Below, one piece after another: positions 48,046 through 54,244 of a stretch of 54,244 nucleotides of DNA. The stretch's first letter is position 1; every line of letters starts with the position of its first letter. A program made the translations under genes and the position numbers. Source of the DNA: a virus; the IMG/VR virus record IMGVR_UViG_3300025000_000132, positions 1 to 54,244 of that record; one strand, written 5' to 3'. The notes beneath the pieces are model-generated. The model had not been told where the DNA came from. It worked only from the letters and a program-made list of their open reading frames with translations, and did not search any database.

Positions 48046-50415
48046 TTAATAGCCTTCTCGCTGAGCAGGTCGGTACGGCGTGGGTTGGTTGAGGGGGTTG
48101 AAGTCAGTAACCCTAATATGCTCAGCCGGGTCATACTTGCCTGACAATAAATATAAGTCACCATATTGCCCTGCTTCGGCGATATGTGACCATTCGTTCT
48201 TCTCAGGACTGTCGGAATACTTACCGGTCATCTTCTGTTTCTGGTATCGATATTTGCTTCGCAGGGCCTCGATATACCACTTACAGGACGGATCGATCAT
48301 CATCAGCGGGTCGCCATCCGGGTAGTTGCTCAGCATCTGCTCGGTCGCCTGGATCCTGGTAGTCGGATCGTTGGTCGACGCCGCCTTGACGATGGCTCCT
48401 TCCTCGTCGAAGTCTGCCTGCAGCACCTTGAACGCCGAGGACTCATCAGAGTCGGCCCGCCGCTTGCCGGCTGGATCGCCGATGAAGATCAACGGGTTGG
48501 TTGGGAAGAAGTTCTTGATGAGCGGACGCAGCTTGTTCTTGCTGAACCGCTTCATCCCCATGTCAAAAGCTACCGCCTCCCGCAGGACCCGCACTCGCCC
48601 GTCGAGATCCATCTGCTTAAAGGTCGCCGCCGGCGTTAACCCGCAGTCGAAAGAGATGATCACCGGTAGGAAAGGATCTATCTGCAGGGGAACCTGCGAT
48701 ACATGGCGTTCCGCCTTGAATGTAGTAGCGTAGACCGCCTTGCCTGAAAGCGATGGAGAATACATGCCATGGATGTATGTGTCGACAAAGGTCTTGGTCT
48801 CGCCCTCAGCCAGATCGGTGTAATAATCCGGATGAAGATGGTCCCTATTCTCCGCCTCTGGGGAGATACCCGAAGGCTGCTTGAAGGCATCGACCTTGAT
48901 GACGCTGTTCGGGTTCCCTTCTTCCTGGGGAAGATGCTCCATCATTTTATAAGCAGCACTGTCGATCTCCGGTGGGTTGGAGTCCATTATCAGGCCGTAC
49001 CACGTTCCAGGGACCTCAACCGGATTCGGGTATCGTCTGAGCCTGCCCTTGATCGAAGAGTAGAGCGCAACAGGCACCTCCCTGAATTCATTGATAAATG
49101 CTCCCGATAACTCCAAGCTGAGAACTCTTCCTATATCATCCTCGGTATCAAGCGGAAGGAACATTATCTCCGCATCTACTTCTCCGAAGTTCAGCCGGAA
49201 CAGCATCTTGGTATCGTGCCAGGTACCAAAGTCCTTCATCCAGTGCATCCACGTTTTGAGGGTGGTGTCGCGCAGCTGCTTATTAGTATTTCGGATGATC
49301 GCCCACCGCGAAGACCTCTTGCCTTTGTTCCAGATTGGCACCTCCAGACAACGACGCAGGATCTCGACGCAGCAGGCCGCGCTCTTGCCAGAGTTCCCAG
49401 TTACAAAAATCGAAGTGTTATGCCTCGCGAGGAAAAACCCCGACGAGACAGTAAAACAATACTTCTTTCCGTCCGTTGTAGGAACTCGCTCGGTTACTGT
49501 GTTATCGCATCGAAACATTGAAACAGCCCGCTGAGACCCTGGCGGAGCTATATGCACGACATACGTCGATCGCCAATTCTGCTGCGAGTATGTTTGTACA
49601 CTGATCGTTGCCCGCCCCCCTACGGCATGGACAGCGTACTGTATAAAATCAGCATCACACCTATTGGCAGAGTGATACCTGGTATCTGGCCCTTCAAACA
49701 AGCCATCCCAGTGAGTCATCTCGTCGACGACAATCTGTAGCTGCCGCTGAGACAGCCCCCACCAAAAGGCTCCTTCAAAAGTCTTCTCTTTGTACTCAGA
49801 CTCGAATACAAAAATCTCCTCGGTCGGACGTGTCGGGTAGCACCTACGAATGTAAGGTACTCCAGCTGCTGTTAAAAGTTCAACGATCCGGGTTTTCTTT
49901 CGATCTTTTCTAACGCAGATTGTTGTCTGCCGCCCAACTTTGGCGTGGTACGCATCAGCATTAATGGCTACTGCGAGTCGAAGAAACGCATCAGACACTG
50001 GGTAGTCTTTGGTTGTAGGGATGAAGTTTATAGGTATCCGGTTTTTAGAGAGCTTCTTTTCCAGCCTCGCTGCTGTTTTTACCTTGAAGTTCCCCGCCCA
50101 GTCATATACAGGAACTCTATGCTCAGCACTCAGCTGCATAGACAGGGTCCTGTTGTGGAACCATATAAGTTCGTCACACGGCAGGACTACATACGCTTCT
50201 GGTTCGACGAACCGAAGGGCTCCGGACTCATCCCACTGCGCTACTTTGTCTCCTGCCTCATACGCATCAATGCGCTTCCATCCTGTCGGAGTGAGGAACT
50301 CGGTGTCTGCGGAGGTACACCCGATCGGCCCCATGATTGCTCGATGGAAGGCGTTCGACCGCATGAACTTCGAGACGGTCGGCGACGCAGTGAATTTGAA
50401 ATCAATATCAGCCAC
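48046..50415 (-). CDS. Terminase large subunit with an intein in Walker A
   Basis: 789 codons, about 480 residues after splicing. The packaging ATPase has Walker A GPIG/SGKSAACC, split by the intein; then RWAIIRNTNKQLRDTTL, GAFINEFREVP (Walker B region) and YGLIMDSNPPE (motif III-like). The nuclease part shows ISFDCGLTPA and FIGDPAGKRR, the Asp residues of the RNase-H-like fold. It starts with GTG at 50415, which lies inside the 3' end of the previous gene behind GAGGTGG. It cuts and packages the genome through the portal encoded next. Confidence 0.88.
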   Translation of the reverse strand: MADIDFKFTASPTVSKFMRSNAFHRAIMGPIGCTSADTEFLTPTGWKRIDAYEAGDKVAQWDESGALRFVEPEAYVVLPCDELIWFHNRTLSMQLSAEHRVPVYDWAGNFKVKTAARLEKKLSKNRIPINFIPTTKDYPVSDAFLRLAVAINADAYHAKVGRQTTICVRKDRKKTRIVELLTAAGVPYIRRCYPTRPTEEIFVFESEYKEKTFEGAFWWGLSQRQLQIVVDEMTHWDGLFEGPDTRYHSANRCDADFIQYAVHAVGGRATISVQTYSQQNWRSTYVVHIAPPGSQRAVSMFRCDNTVTERVPTTDGKKYCFTVSSGFFLARHNTSIFVTGNSGKSAACCVEILRRCLEVPIWNKGKRSSRWAIIRNTNKQLRDTTLKTWMHWMKDFGTWHDTKMLFRLNFGEVDAEIMFLPLDTEDDIGRVLSLELSGAFINEFREVPVALYSSIKGRLRRYPNPVEVPGTWYGLIMDSNPPEIDSAAYKMMEHLPQEEGNPNSVIKVDAFKQPSGISPEAENRDHLHPDYYTDLAEGETKTFVDTYIHGMYSPSLSGKAVYATTFKAERHVSQVPLQIDPFLPVIISFDCGLTPAATFKQMDLDGRVRVLREAVAFDMGMKRFSKNKLRPLIKNFFPTNPLIFIGDPAGKRRADSDESSAFKVLQADFDEEGAIVKAASTNDPTTRIQATEQMLSNYPDGDPLMMIDPSCKWYIEALRSKYRYQKQKMTGKYSDSPEKNEWSHIAEAGQYGDLYLLSGKYDPAEHIRVTDFNPLNQPTPYRPAQREGY
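49393..50319 (-). mobile_element. Intein in the terminase Walker A motif
   Basis: 309 codons, ORF residues 33-341. It begins CTSADTEFLTPTGWKRI (block A) and has SAEHRVPV with His99 (block B). It ends GKKYCFTVSSGFFLARHN and FVTGN, followed by Ser+1; the penultimate residue is Gly, not His. The middle resembles a worn LAGLIDADG endonuclease: RLAVAINADAY and IVVDEMTHWDGLFEG in place of the two motifs. The acidic residue remains in both, so activity cannot be excluded. It is inserted between GPIG and SGKS, the ATP-binding loop. Confidence 0.85.
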
Positions 50416-50587
50416 ACACCACCTCAGCCTTCATCCTCTCATCCTGTACAATCTTTAGACAGTCAGCGATCGCCTTGGCCCTGACCGTCGCGTCCATCCC
50501 GCCCGGGATATAGACCCCGGCCGCGTCCTTGGCAGGCACCCTGACAGCGCAGTCGAGTAGTTGCTTGATTCGTTCCTCAGTAGCCAT
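50408..50587 (-). CDS. Small protein before the terminase
   Basis: 59 residues from ATG 50587 behind GGAGGAGAAG. Contains a helix (RAKAIADCLKIVQDERMKA). Overlaps the terminase start by eight bases. The position just before the large terminase would suit a small terminase subunit, but at 59 residues with no visible DNA-binding motif that is not supported. Confidence 0.5.
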   Translation of the reverse strand: MATEERIKQLLDCAVRVPAKDAAGVYIPGGMDATVRAKAIADCLKIVQDERMKAEVVCG

Positions 50588-50786
50588 TCTTCTCCTCCCG
50601 CTCCTGGGCGCAGGTGACGCAGTATAAGCATCCCGGCACGTACTGCCGGCGTTTCTCCGGGATAAGCTCCTCGCAGTCCAGGCAGTGAGCGCGAGACACT
50701 CCGTCGGTGCGCTGTCTGGCAGCAGCGATGGCCTGGTTGCGGAACAGCATCTCGAGTTCTCCGGCGCGATCAAGTTGGTCTGCCAT
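50577..50786 (-). CDS. TraR/DksA-type zinc-finger protein
   Basis: 69 residues from ATG 50786. A helical N-terminus (DQLDRAGELEMLFRNQAI) leads to a four-cysteine zinc finger, CLDCEELIPEKRR and CLYCVTC, the hallmark of the DksA/TraR family. Short TraR-like phage proteins bind in the RNA polymerase secondary channel and change promoter choice. An Ala-Asp-Asp-type tip is not evident. Overlaps the next gene by 11 bases. Confidence 0.75.
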   Translation of the reverse strand: MADQLDRAGELEMLFRNQAIAAARQRTDGVSRAHCLDCEELIPEKRRQYVPGCLYCVTCAQEREEKNGY

Positions 50787-50787
50787 C

Positions 50788-51366
50788 TCAGATCCTGTCG
50801 AACCAGCCGCGGTACTTCTCTTTGGCCGGGTACTTGCGCATCTGCTCAATGTAATGACTGCCTTGCAAGGTATTCATCACCCGCAACAGCCGGGGGATCG
50901 ACACTTCCGCCTTGGGCGGTCGCGACACACAGTACAATCGCAGGGTTTCCAGAGTCTTCCAGCCGACCTGCCCGTCGAGCACAAGGTCCGGGTACAGCCG
51001 CTTGTTAAGATTGAGCAGCGACAAGCCCTCCTGCAGGAACTGCACCCCGCGATGCACTCCGAAGTTGACTGAAGTATCGAAGACCTCAATGGCAACTTCC
51101 TCAGACCGATCAGCCAGGGCATCGCCCTGGATCCGGCACCAGAACTGCTCGTAGTAAAAATCTTCAACAGCCTGGATGATGCCTGGCGTAATATTTCCTT
51201 CTGATTGATCAAGCAGTTTCCAGCCAATCCAATATGGCCAGTTTTCTCGAGAAATCCCACTGAATGTATCCCCCCCGGGGTCAACTGGGTCGTTGGTGCG
51301 GAGGTTGCGCCCCTCCCGGTCCTGCATGACGTTGAAGGCGTCGTAAAAATGCTGGGACTTGATCAT
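50788..51366 (-). CDS. GH108-type endolysin (N-acetylmuramidase)
   Basis: 192 residues from ATG 51366, overlapping the previous stop by ATGA. Near the start, VMQDREGR with Glu18, the likely catalytic acid, is followed by NDPVDPGGDTFSGIS and ENWPYW; this is the glycoside hydrolase 108 pattern (the usual EGG and DPGG-x-T-x-x-GIS). A second domain contains SVNFGVHRGVQFLQEGL and LVLDGQVGWKTLETL, a peptidoglycan-binding-like region. No signal peptide, so it needs a holin. The gene lies in a lysis cluster. Confidence 0.8.
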   Translation of the reverse strand: MIKSQHFYDAFNVMQDREGRNLRTNDPVDPGGDTFSGISRENWPYWIGWKLLDQSEGNITPGIIQAVEDFYYEQFWCRIQGDALADRSEEVAIEVFDTSVNFGVHRGVQFLQEGLSLLNLNKRLYPDLVLDGQVGWKTLETLRLYCVSRPPKAEVSIPRLLRVMNTLQGSHYIEQMRKYPAKEKYRGWFDRI

Positions 51367-52094
51367 ACATGCACCCCTGGCACCTTCCTCGCAAACGCGC
51401 ATTCGCCGCGACGCAGGACTTCCCCGAAATCATCAAGGTCCATCACCCAGTAGCCATTCCTTCTTCTATTCCAATCCGACCAGGAATTAGGTCCACCAAT
51501 GATGTTCTGATGTAAGTTGACAAAAGTACCCGCAGTACAATGTCCTCCTATCACAGCCCCCCCCGGAGTACTCAATCCATCTACCTCGCGAGGCTCCATC
51601 ATTCCCTCGGTCCACTCAAGACCAAGAATCGCACTGCCATAATAATCAAGGCCTCGGATAACCTCTTCGACTGTGTAGGCGCGGCAGGATTCGGTAATCA
51701 ATCCCTCCTGCTTAGCAGTCTGCAGAATAGCGGCGATCGATGTGCCGTAACTGACAGGGTCGGACCCAGGCCGTTCAGACCCTGGCCATTGATCGTTGTC
51801 CTGAGTTCTGAAGTAGAACTCAAGTGCCCACTCGTCGCCAAGGGTGCGAATCCCTGGTTCATGCTCAAGAAAAGCTGCAAAACCAAACCCTCCGCAGGCA
51901 CTCCACTGTCCTTGACTGAGTAATGGGGCACCGAACTTCTTGACCCGATACTTGCTGATCAACTCTCGCTCACTGAGATCTATGCCTCCGTCCGGCGCCG
52001 CCATAGAGAGGAGATGCGGAGCGGTCGGGTCGGGTTGGAAGATGAGGCCGCAGCGTGGGTCTTGGGTTTCGGTCTTGCCGTCTCGTAGTAACAT
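51363..52094 (-). CDS. Papain-like (C1) cysteine peptidase
   Basis: 243 residues. The catalytic set is clear: Gln61/Gln63 and Cys67 in LSQGQWSACGGFGFA, His185 in VIGGHCTAG, and Asn203-Ser-Trp205 in GGPNSWSDW, as in papain-family C1 peptidases. No signal peptide or propeptide is visible. Coupled to the endolysin gene by an ATGA overlap. It might degrade host proteins, mature a virion protein, or aid lysis; the substrate is unknown. Confidence 0.75.
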   Translation of the reverse strand: MLLRDGKTETQDPRCGLIFQPDPTAPHLLSMAAPDGGIDLSERELISKYRVKKFGAPLLSQGQWSACGGFGFAAFLEHEPGIRTLGDEWALEFYFRTQDNDQWPGSERPGSDPVSYGTSIAAILQTAKQEGLITESCRAYTVEEVIRGLDYYGSAILGLEWTEGMMEPREVDGLSTPGGAVIGGHCTAGTFVNLHQNIIGGPNSWSDWNRRRNGYWVMDLDDFGEVLRRGECAFARKVPGVHV

Positions 52095-52095
52095 A

Positions 52096-52416
52096 TTAGT
52101 TCCCCAGGACTGCTCGTTTGACTTTTTCCCACCAACCTACGACGAATATACCACTCAGTCCGGTGAGGATGAATACAACGACGAAGCGCCTGACAATGCT
52201 CTTGCTGTCTTCCATCGCCGCGTTGAATTTCTTGTGCGCCTCGACCATCTCCCGCAGATCCTCCGGGGCTACACCAATGAAACGACAGCCAGCGGCCGTG
52301 TGACCCTCGCGTTGCTGGATGACATCCTCAACAATGGTGGATATTGCCTCGAGGTCGCTACCTGTCAATATGCTCTGGCGTCTTTCTGAACTTGCTGTGC
52401 CAACATCTTTCGTCAT
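52096..52416 (-). CDS. C-terminally anchored membrane protein, possible holin or lysis regulator
   Basis: 106 residues. The soluble N-terminal part has long helices (TGSDLEAISTIVEDVIQQ, LREMVEAHKKFNAAMED), then one transmembrane helix (RFVVVFILTGLSGIFVVGW) and a short basic tail. This topology is seen in some phage tail-anchored holin-like proteins. Its place beside the peptidase and endolysin supports a lysis role. Overlaps the preceding gene by ATGA. Confidence 0.55.
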   Translation of the reverse strand: MTKDVGTASSERRQSILTGSDLEAISTIVEDVIQQREGHTAAGCRFIGVAPEDLREMVEAHKKFNAAMEDSKSIVRRFVVVFILTGLSGIFVVGWWEKVKRAVLGN

Positions 52417-52964
52417 TGATTCTCACCTTTCTCGTCTGCTCTGTAAAGTACATCCTCTCTGTCCTGAAACCTCTCATCGGGTTTTTCATAGTATTTCTTC
52501 CTAGCTTCCGCCAAACGACCTAGCCGGTGATGCACTGTCGGGTTCTGCATTGGATATGGATCCTCCTTACGGTCTCCGGAGAACCAGGCAAAGAACAGGA
52601 CCCCGGCAGTGCTGACCGCCGCCAGGTAGACCCCGCTTACCGCTGTCAGCACCTTTATCTTCGGCCACACATCCAGATCGGCGGCGAGGATGAGCGAGGC
52701 GCAGTTCAGGAAAAACCGGCCGTTGGCAGCCAGAAACGCTCTAGGAGTTTTTGCTGAACAAGCCCACTCAACATCGTGGCAGAGGCCAGCTGGATTGAGG
52801 TAAGCCTTGCCAAAGCTGTCAGGAACGATGGTGTCTCCCCAACCACTGCCAGCACCGAGGAAGGTGGGCCATGCTTCTGGGGGGAGATCGTATGGCCAGT
52901 GCTGCTCAAGGAAGTCCGGAGCTGTGATGGTTGCGCCCCAGCAGGGGATTTTGACGAAGTTCAT
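52413..52964 (-). CDS. Membrane protein of the lysis region, DUF1353- or PLA2-like motif
   Basis: 183 residues from ATG 52964 behind GGGAGAG; the frame opens 24 codons earlier. The first 120 residues contain GDTIVPDSFGKAYLNPAGLCHDVEWAC split by a His-Asp pair, reminiscent of DUF1353 or phospholipase A2-like phage proteins (...P-x-G-x-x-HD...). Then one or two hydrophobic helices (AVSGVYLAAVSTAGVLFFAWF) and a charged tail. The function is not settled. It may take part in envelope disruption. Confidence 0.55.
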   Translation of the reverse strand: MNFVKIPCWGATITAPDFLEQHWPYDLPPEAWPTFLGAGSGWGDTIVPDSFGKAYLNPAGLCHDVEWACSAKTPRAFLAANGRFFLNCASLILAADLDVWPKIKVLTAVSGVYLAAVSTAGVLFFAWFSGDRKEDPYPMQNPTVHHRLGRLAEARKKYYEKPDERFQDREDVLYRADEKGENQ

Positions 52965-52965
52965 T

Positions 52966-53154
52966 TCACTCTCCCGGATATCGCCCACGAACGCTGTCGG
53001 GATCGACGCATGCGAGGCGTTCGAGTTGCCGGTCAATCACTCGCTCCGATCTTTTTGTGATCAGCTTCGCAACTTTGCCGAAATGCCCGTCGCCAGGCCT
53101 CCTTGACCAGAAGTCGTACCCATCGCCCTTGCCCCCCTTCCTTGATCTACTCAT
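52966..53154 (-). CDS. Small basic conserved phage protein
   Basis: 62 residues from ATG 53154, overlapping the thermonuclease end by four bases. The start MSRSRKGGKGDGYDFWSRR and the following RPGDGHFGKVAKLI match, from memory, a short basic protein common in phages (MSRSRKGxKGPGYDYWSRRPG). Its function is not known to me. The frame opens further upstream but those codons belong to the neighbouring gene's antisense-free overlap. Confidence 0.65.
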   Translation of the reverse strand: MSRSRKGGKGDGYDFWSRRPGDGHFGKVAKLITKRSERVIDRQLERLACVDPDSVRGRYPGE

Positions 53155-53615
53155 CGCCGAATTCTCCGCCAAGTCCACGGCTGCACCGGTACTGGATCGG
53201 CCCACAAGCCTACGCGGTTGCCGGCTGAAATTCCCTGAAGGGTAGCCCATGCGTTGCAGAATGATTTCTTGCAGTAGTCCGGATAGACCCAGGCATACCC
53301 GGAAAGAATCAGTTGTTCCTGCAGGCACTGGGTACCAAGCATGACGATTGCGACGGTACGGCCATATGTGTACTCGCCGGTCGGCAGGACATCGACCATT
53401 TCCCCCTCAACCATCGTCTCGACAAAATCCTTCGCCGCCATGCCGTAGGCCTGTTTCTTTTCGGGGCTGTCAATACCGTAGAGCCTGACTGTGGTCAGCC
53501 CGGTCTCGTCGATCACCTTGATCGTATCGCCATCGATCACGCTGACGACGGTGGCTGTTTTCGCCTGGACTGAAACTGCGATGAGCAGGGCGAGAAGAAC
53601 TATAATTTGACGCAT
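53151..53615 (-). CDS. Secreted thermonuclease (staphylococcal nuclease homologue)
   Basis: 154 residues. Signal peptide at 1-18 (MRQIIVLLALLIAVSVQA). The SNase fold shows VSVIDGDTIKV (Asp28, Asp30), VRLYGIDSPE (Arg44, Glu52) and YGRTVAIV (Arg86): the metal ligands and the Arg-Glu-Arg catalytic set are all present. It would act in the periplasm or outside the cell, and could clear DNA or RNA. Unusual in a lysis cluster. Behind GGAG, it overlaps the preceding gene by 16 bases. Confidence 0.85.
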   Translation of the reverse strand: MRQIIVLLALLIAVSVQAKTATVVSVIDGDTIKVIDETGLTTVRLYGIDSPEKKQAYGMAAKDFVETMVEGEMVDVLPTGEYTYGRTVAIVMLGTQCLQEQLILSGYAWVYPDYCKKSFCNAWATLQGISAGNRVGLWADPVPVQPWTWRRIRR

Positions 53616-53788
53616 AACTTTACTCCTGTGGGTTGGTAGCGGAATCTATCGCAGCCTACGCCGGCCCGACCGTTGTCATCAAAGGAGAAGCATGGCCCAG
53701 GCTCCGGGCAGTACCGATCTTTGACATAGTGCAGTCCCTCGTCATTTTTCTTGGTCATATGCAAACTGTCTTCCGCAATCACTCTCAT
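53600..53788 (-). CDS. Small protein of unknown function
   Basis: 62 residues from ATG 53788 behind GGGAGGGG. It has three cysteines and a GPCFSFDDNGRAGVGCD segment. It overlaps the thermonuclease start. No family recognised. Confidence 0.5.
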   Translation of the reverse strand: MRVIAEDSLHMTKKNDEGLHYVKDRYCPEPGPCFSFDDNGRAGVGCDRFRYQPTGVKLCVKL

Positions 53789-53816
53789 AACCCCTCCCAG
53801 GATTAAAGACTATGCC

Positions 53817-53903
53817 TCAGTCGTCGCAATCCTCGTTCGGCGTCAGGCACACCGGGCAGAACCCGCCATGGTATTTATGCCCGCAATTTTTACAGGTGGT
53901 CAT
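53817..53903 (-). CDS. 28-residue zinc-ribbon peptide
   Basis: MTTCKNCGHKYHGGFCPVC and onwards: two C-x2-C pairs separated by nine residues make a minimal zinc ribbon, ending in an acidic tail. Its ATG overlaps the holin candidate's TGA in an ATGA junction, which supports translation. Confidence 0.5.
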   Translation of the reverse strand: MTTCKNCGHKYHGGFCPVCLTPNEDCDD

Positions 53904-54136
53904 ATCATCCGCTTATGCTTCAGCCAGGTTCGACCAGCAACGTAAATGGCAGCAACCAGAGCCGGAGCTTGGGACGTGCTCTGCACCACTTGAATGTCGT
54001 GCTGCGACTGGGTAATCACCGCGATAACAGCGCCGAGATCAATTCCGAGCTGGTTGCTGAAATATGGGATGATCACGGCGGCGGCCATCCAGAATTCCGA
54101 GGACTTGAAACCTTTTTGGAGTAGGCCTTCGTTCAT
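53900..54136 (-). CDS. Holin-like membrane protein
   Basis: 78 residues from ATG 54136; a GTG at 54145 that overlaps the preceding stop could start three codons earlier. Two hydrophobic segments (FWMAAAVIIPYFSNQLGI with GAVIAVI, and APALVAAIYVAGRTWL) with a short positively charged C-terminus fit a class II-like holin that lets the endolysin reach the wall. It is the first complete gene of the late lysis cluster. No clear Shine-Dalgarno site; translation is probably coupled. Confidence 0.6.
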   Translation of the reverse strand: MNEGLLQKGFKSSEFWMAAAVIIPYFSNQLGIDLGAVIAVITQSQHDIQVVQSTSQAPALVAAIYVAGRTWLKHKRMI

Positions 54137-54141
54137 ATTGG

Positions 54142-54244
54142 TCACCAGTACATAGTTACAGTTTTGCTCTTATCCCCATATGGAGCATGCAGGTAGATAC
54201 CGCCGTGAGATGTTCCGGTATCGTTGTCGCCGTCACCATTTGGA
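54142..54244 (-). CDS. 3' end of a late protein (partial)
   Basis: The last 34 codons on the - strand are open to the window edge and end in TGA 54142-54144. The residues DGDNDTGTSHGGIYLHAPYG fit the C-terminus of a beta-rich virion or lysis-region protein. The GTG or ATG of the next gene follows at once. The identity cannot be told from this piece. Confidence 0.5.
   Translation of the reverse strand, partial: PNGDGDNDTGTSHGGIYLHAPYGDKSKTVTMYW

Noticed and set aside
50408-50587. Small terminase subunit
   Set aside because: The position before the large terminase is right, but the protein has 59 residues and no visible helix-turn-helix or oligomerisation domain.

Overview
The window looks like most of the genome of a double-stranded DNA tailed phage. 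The set of an N4-gp56-type capsid protein, a ~685-residue portal, a short adaptor protein and one very large ~2300-residue virion protein, with no sheath or obvious tape measure, points to a podovirus-like (short-tailed) particle. Strong Shine-Dalgarno sites, sigma70-like promoters and a GH108-type endolysin suggest a Gram-negative host; the host itself cannot be named from the sequence. Both edges cut genes, so this is not a closed genome.

Layout. Positions 1-26019 read on the + strand and hold the early and middle genes: small zinc-ribbon or membrane proteins, an ~850-base AT-rich control region (2111-2956) with repeated TGTTACA sites and two long inverted repeats, a double helix-turn-helix regulator, then replication and nucleotide genes. 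These are family A DNA polymerase, a Cas4/RecB-like nuclease, a nucleotidyltransferase-like protein, a DHH phosphoesterase, a VRR-NUC nuclease, an SNF2 helicase, a putative ssDNA-binding protein, a primase-helicase, a SLOG-type protein, ThyX and a dATP/dGTP diphosphohydrolase-like protein. Positions 25985-54244 read on the - strand and hold the late genes. In transcription order these are a lysis and accessory block (holin candidate, secreted thermonuclease, papain-like peptidase, GH108 endolysin), TraR-like protein, terminase, portal, scaffold, capsid, adaptor and tail proteins, and last the giant polyvalent protein. The two arms converge and overlap by 35 bases at 25985-26019.

Most unusual features. 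Three essential genes are interrupted at catalytic sites. The DNA polymerase carries an intein in motif B, and its HNH homing endonuclease is encoded in a different reading frame, with its own ribosome binding site, while the intein frame stays open through the whole overlap. The terminase carries an intein inside Walker A. ThyX carries an in-frame double-LAGLIDADG insertion right after its signature motif, but no intein splicing blocks are visible, so how the enzyme is restored is unclear. A GTAAACC motif recurs in front of several early promoters. All functional names rest on motif recognition by eye; no database search was run.
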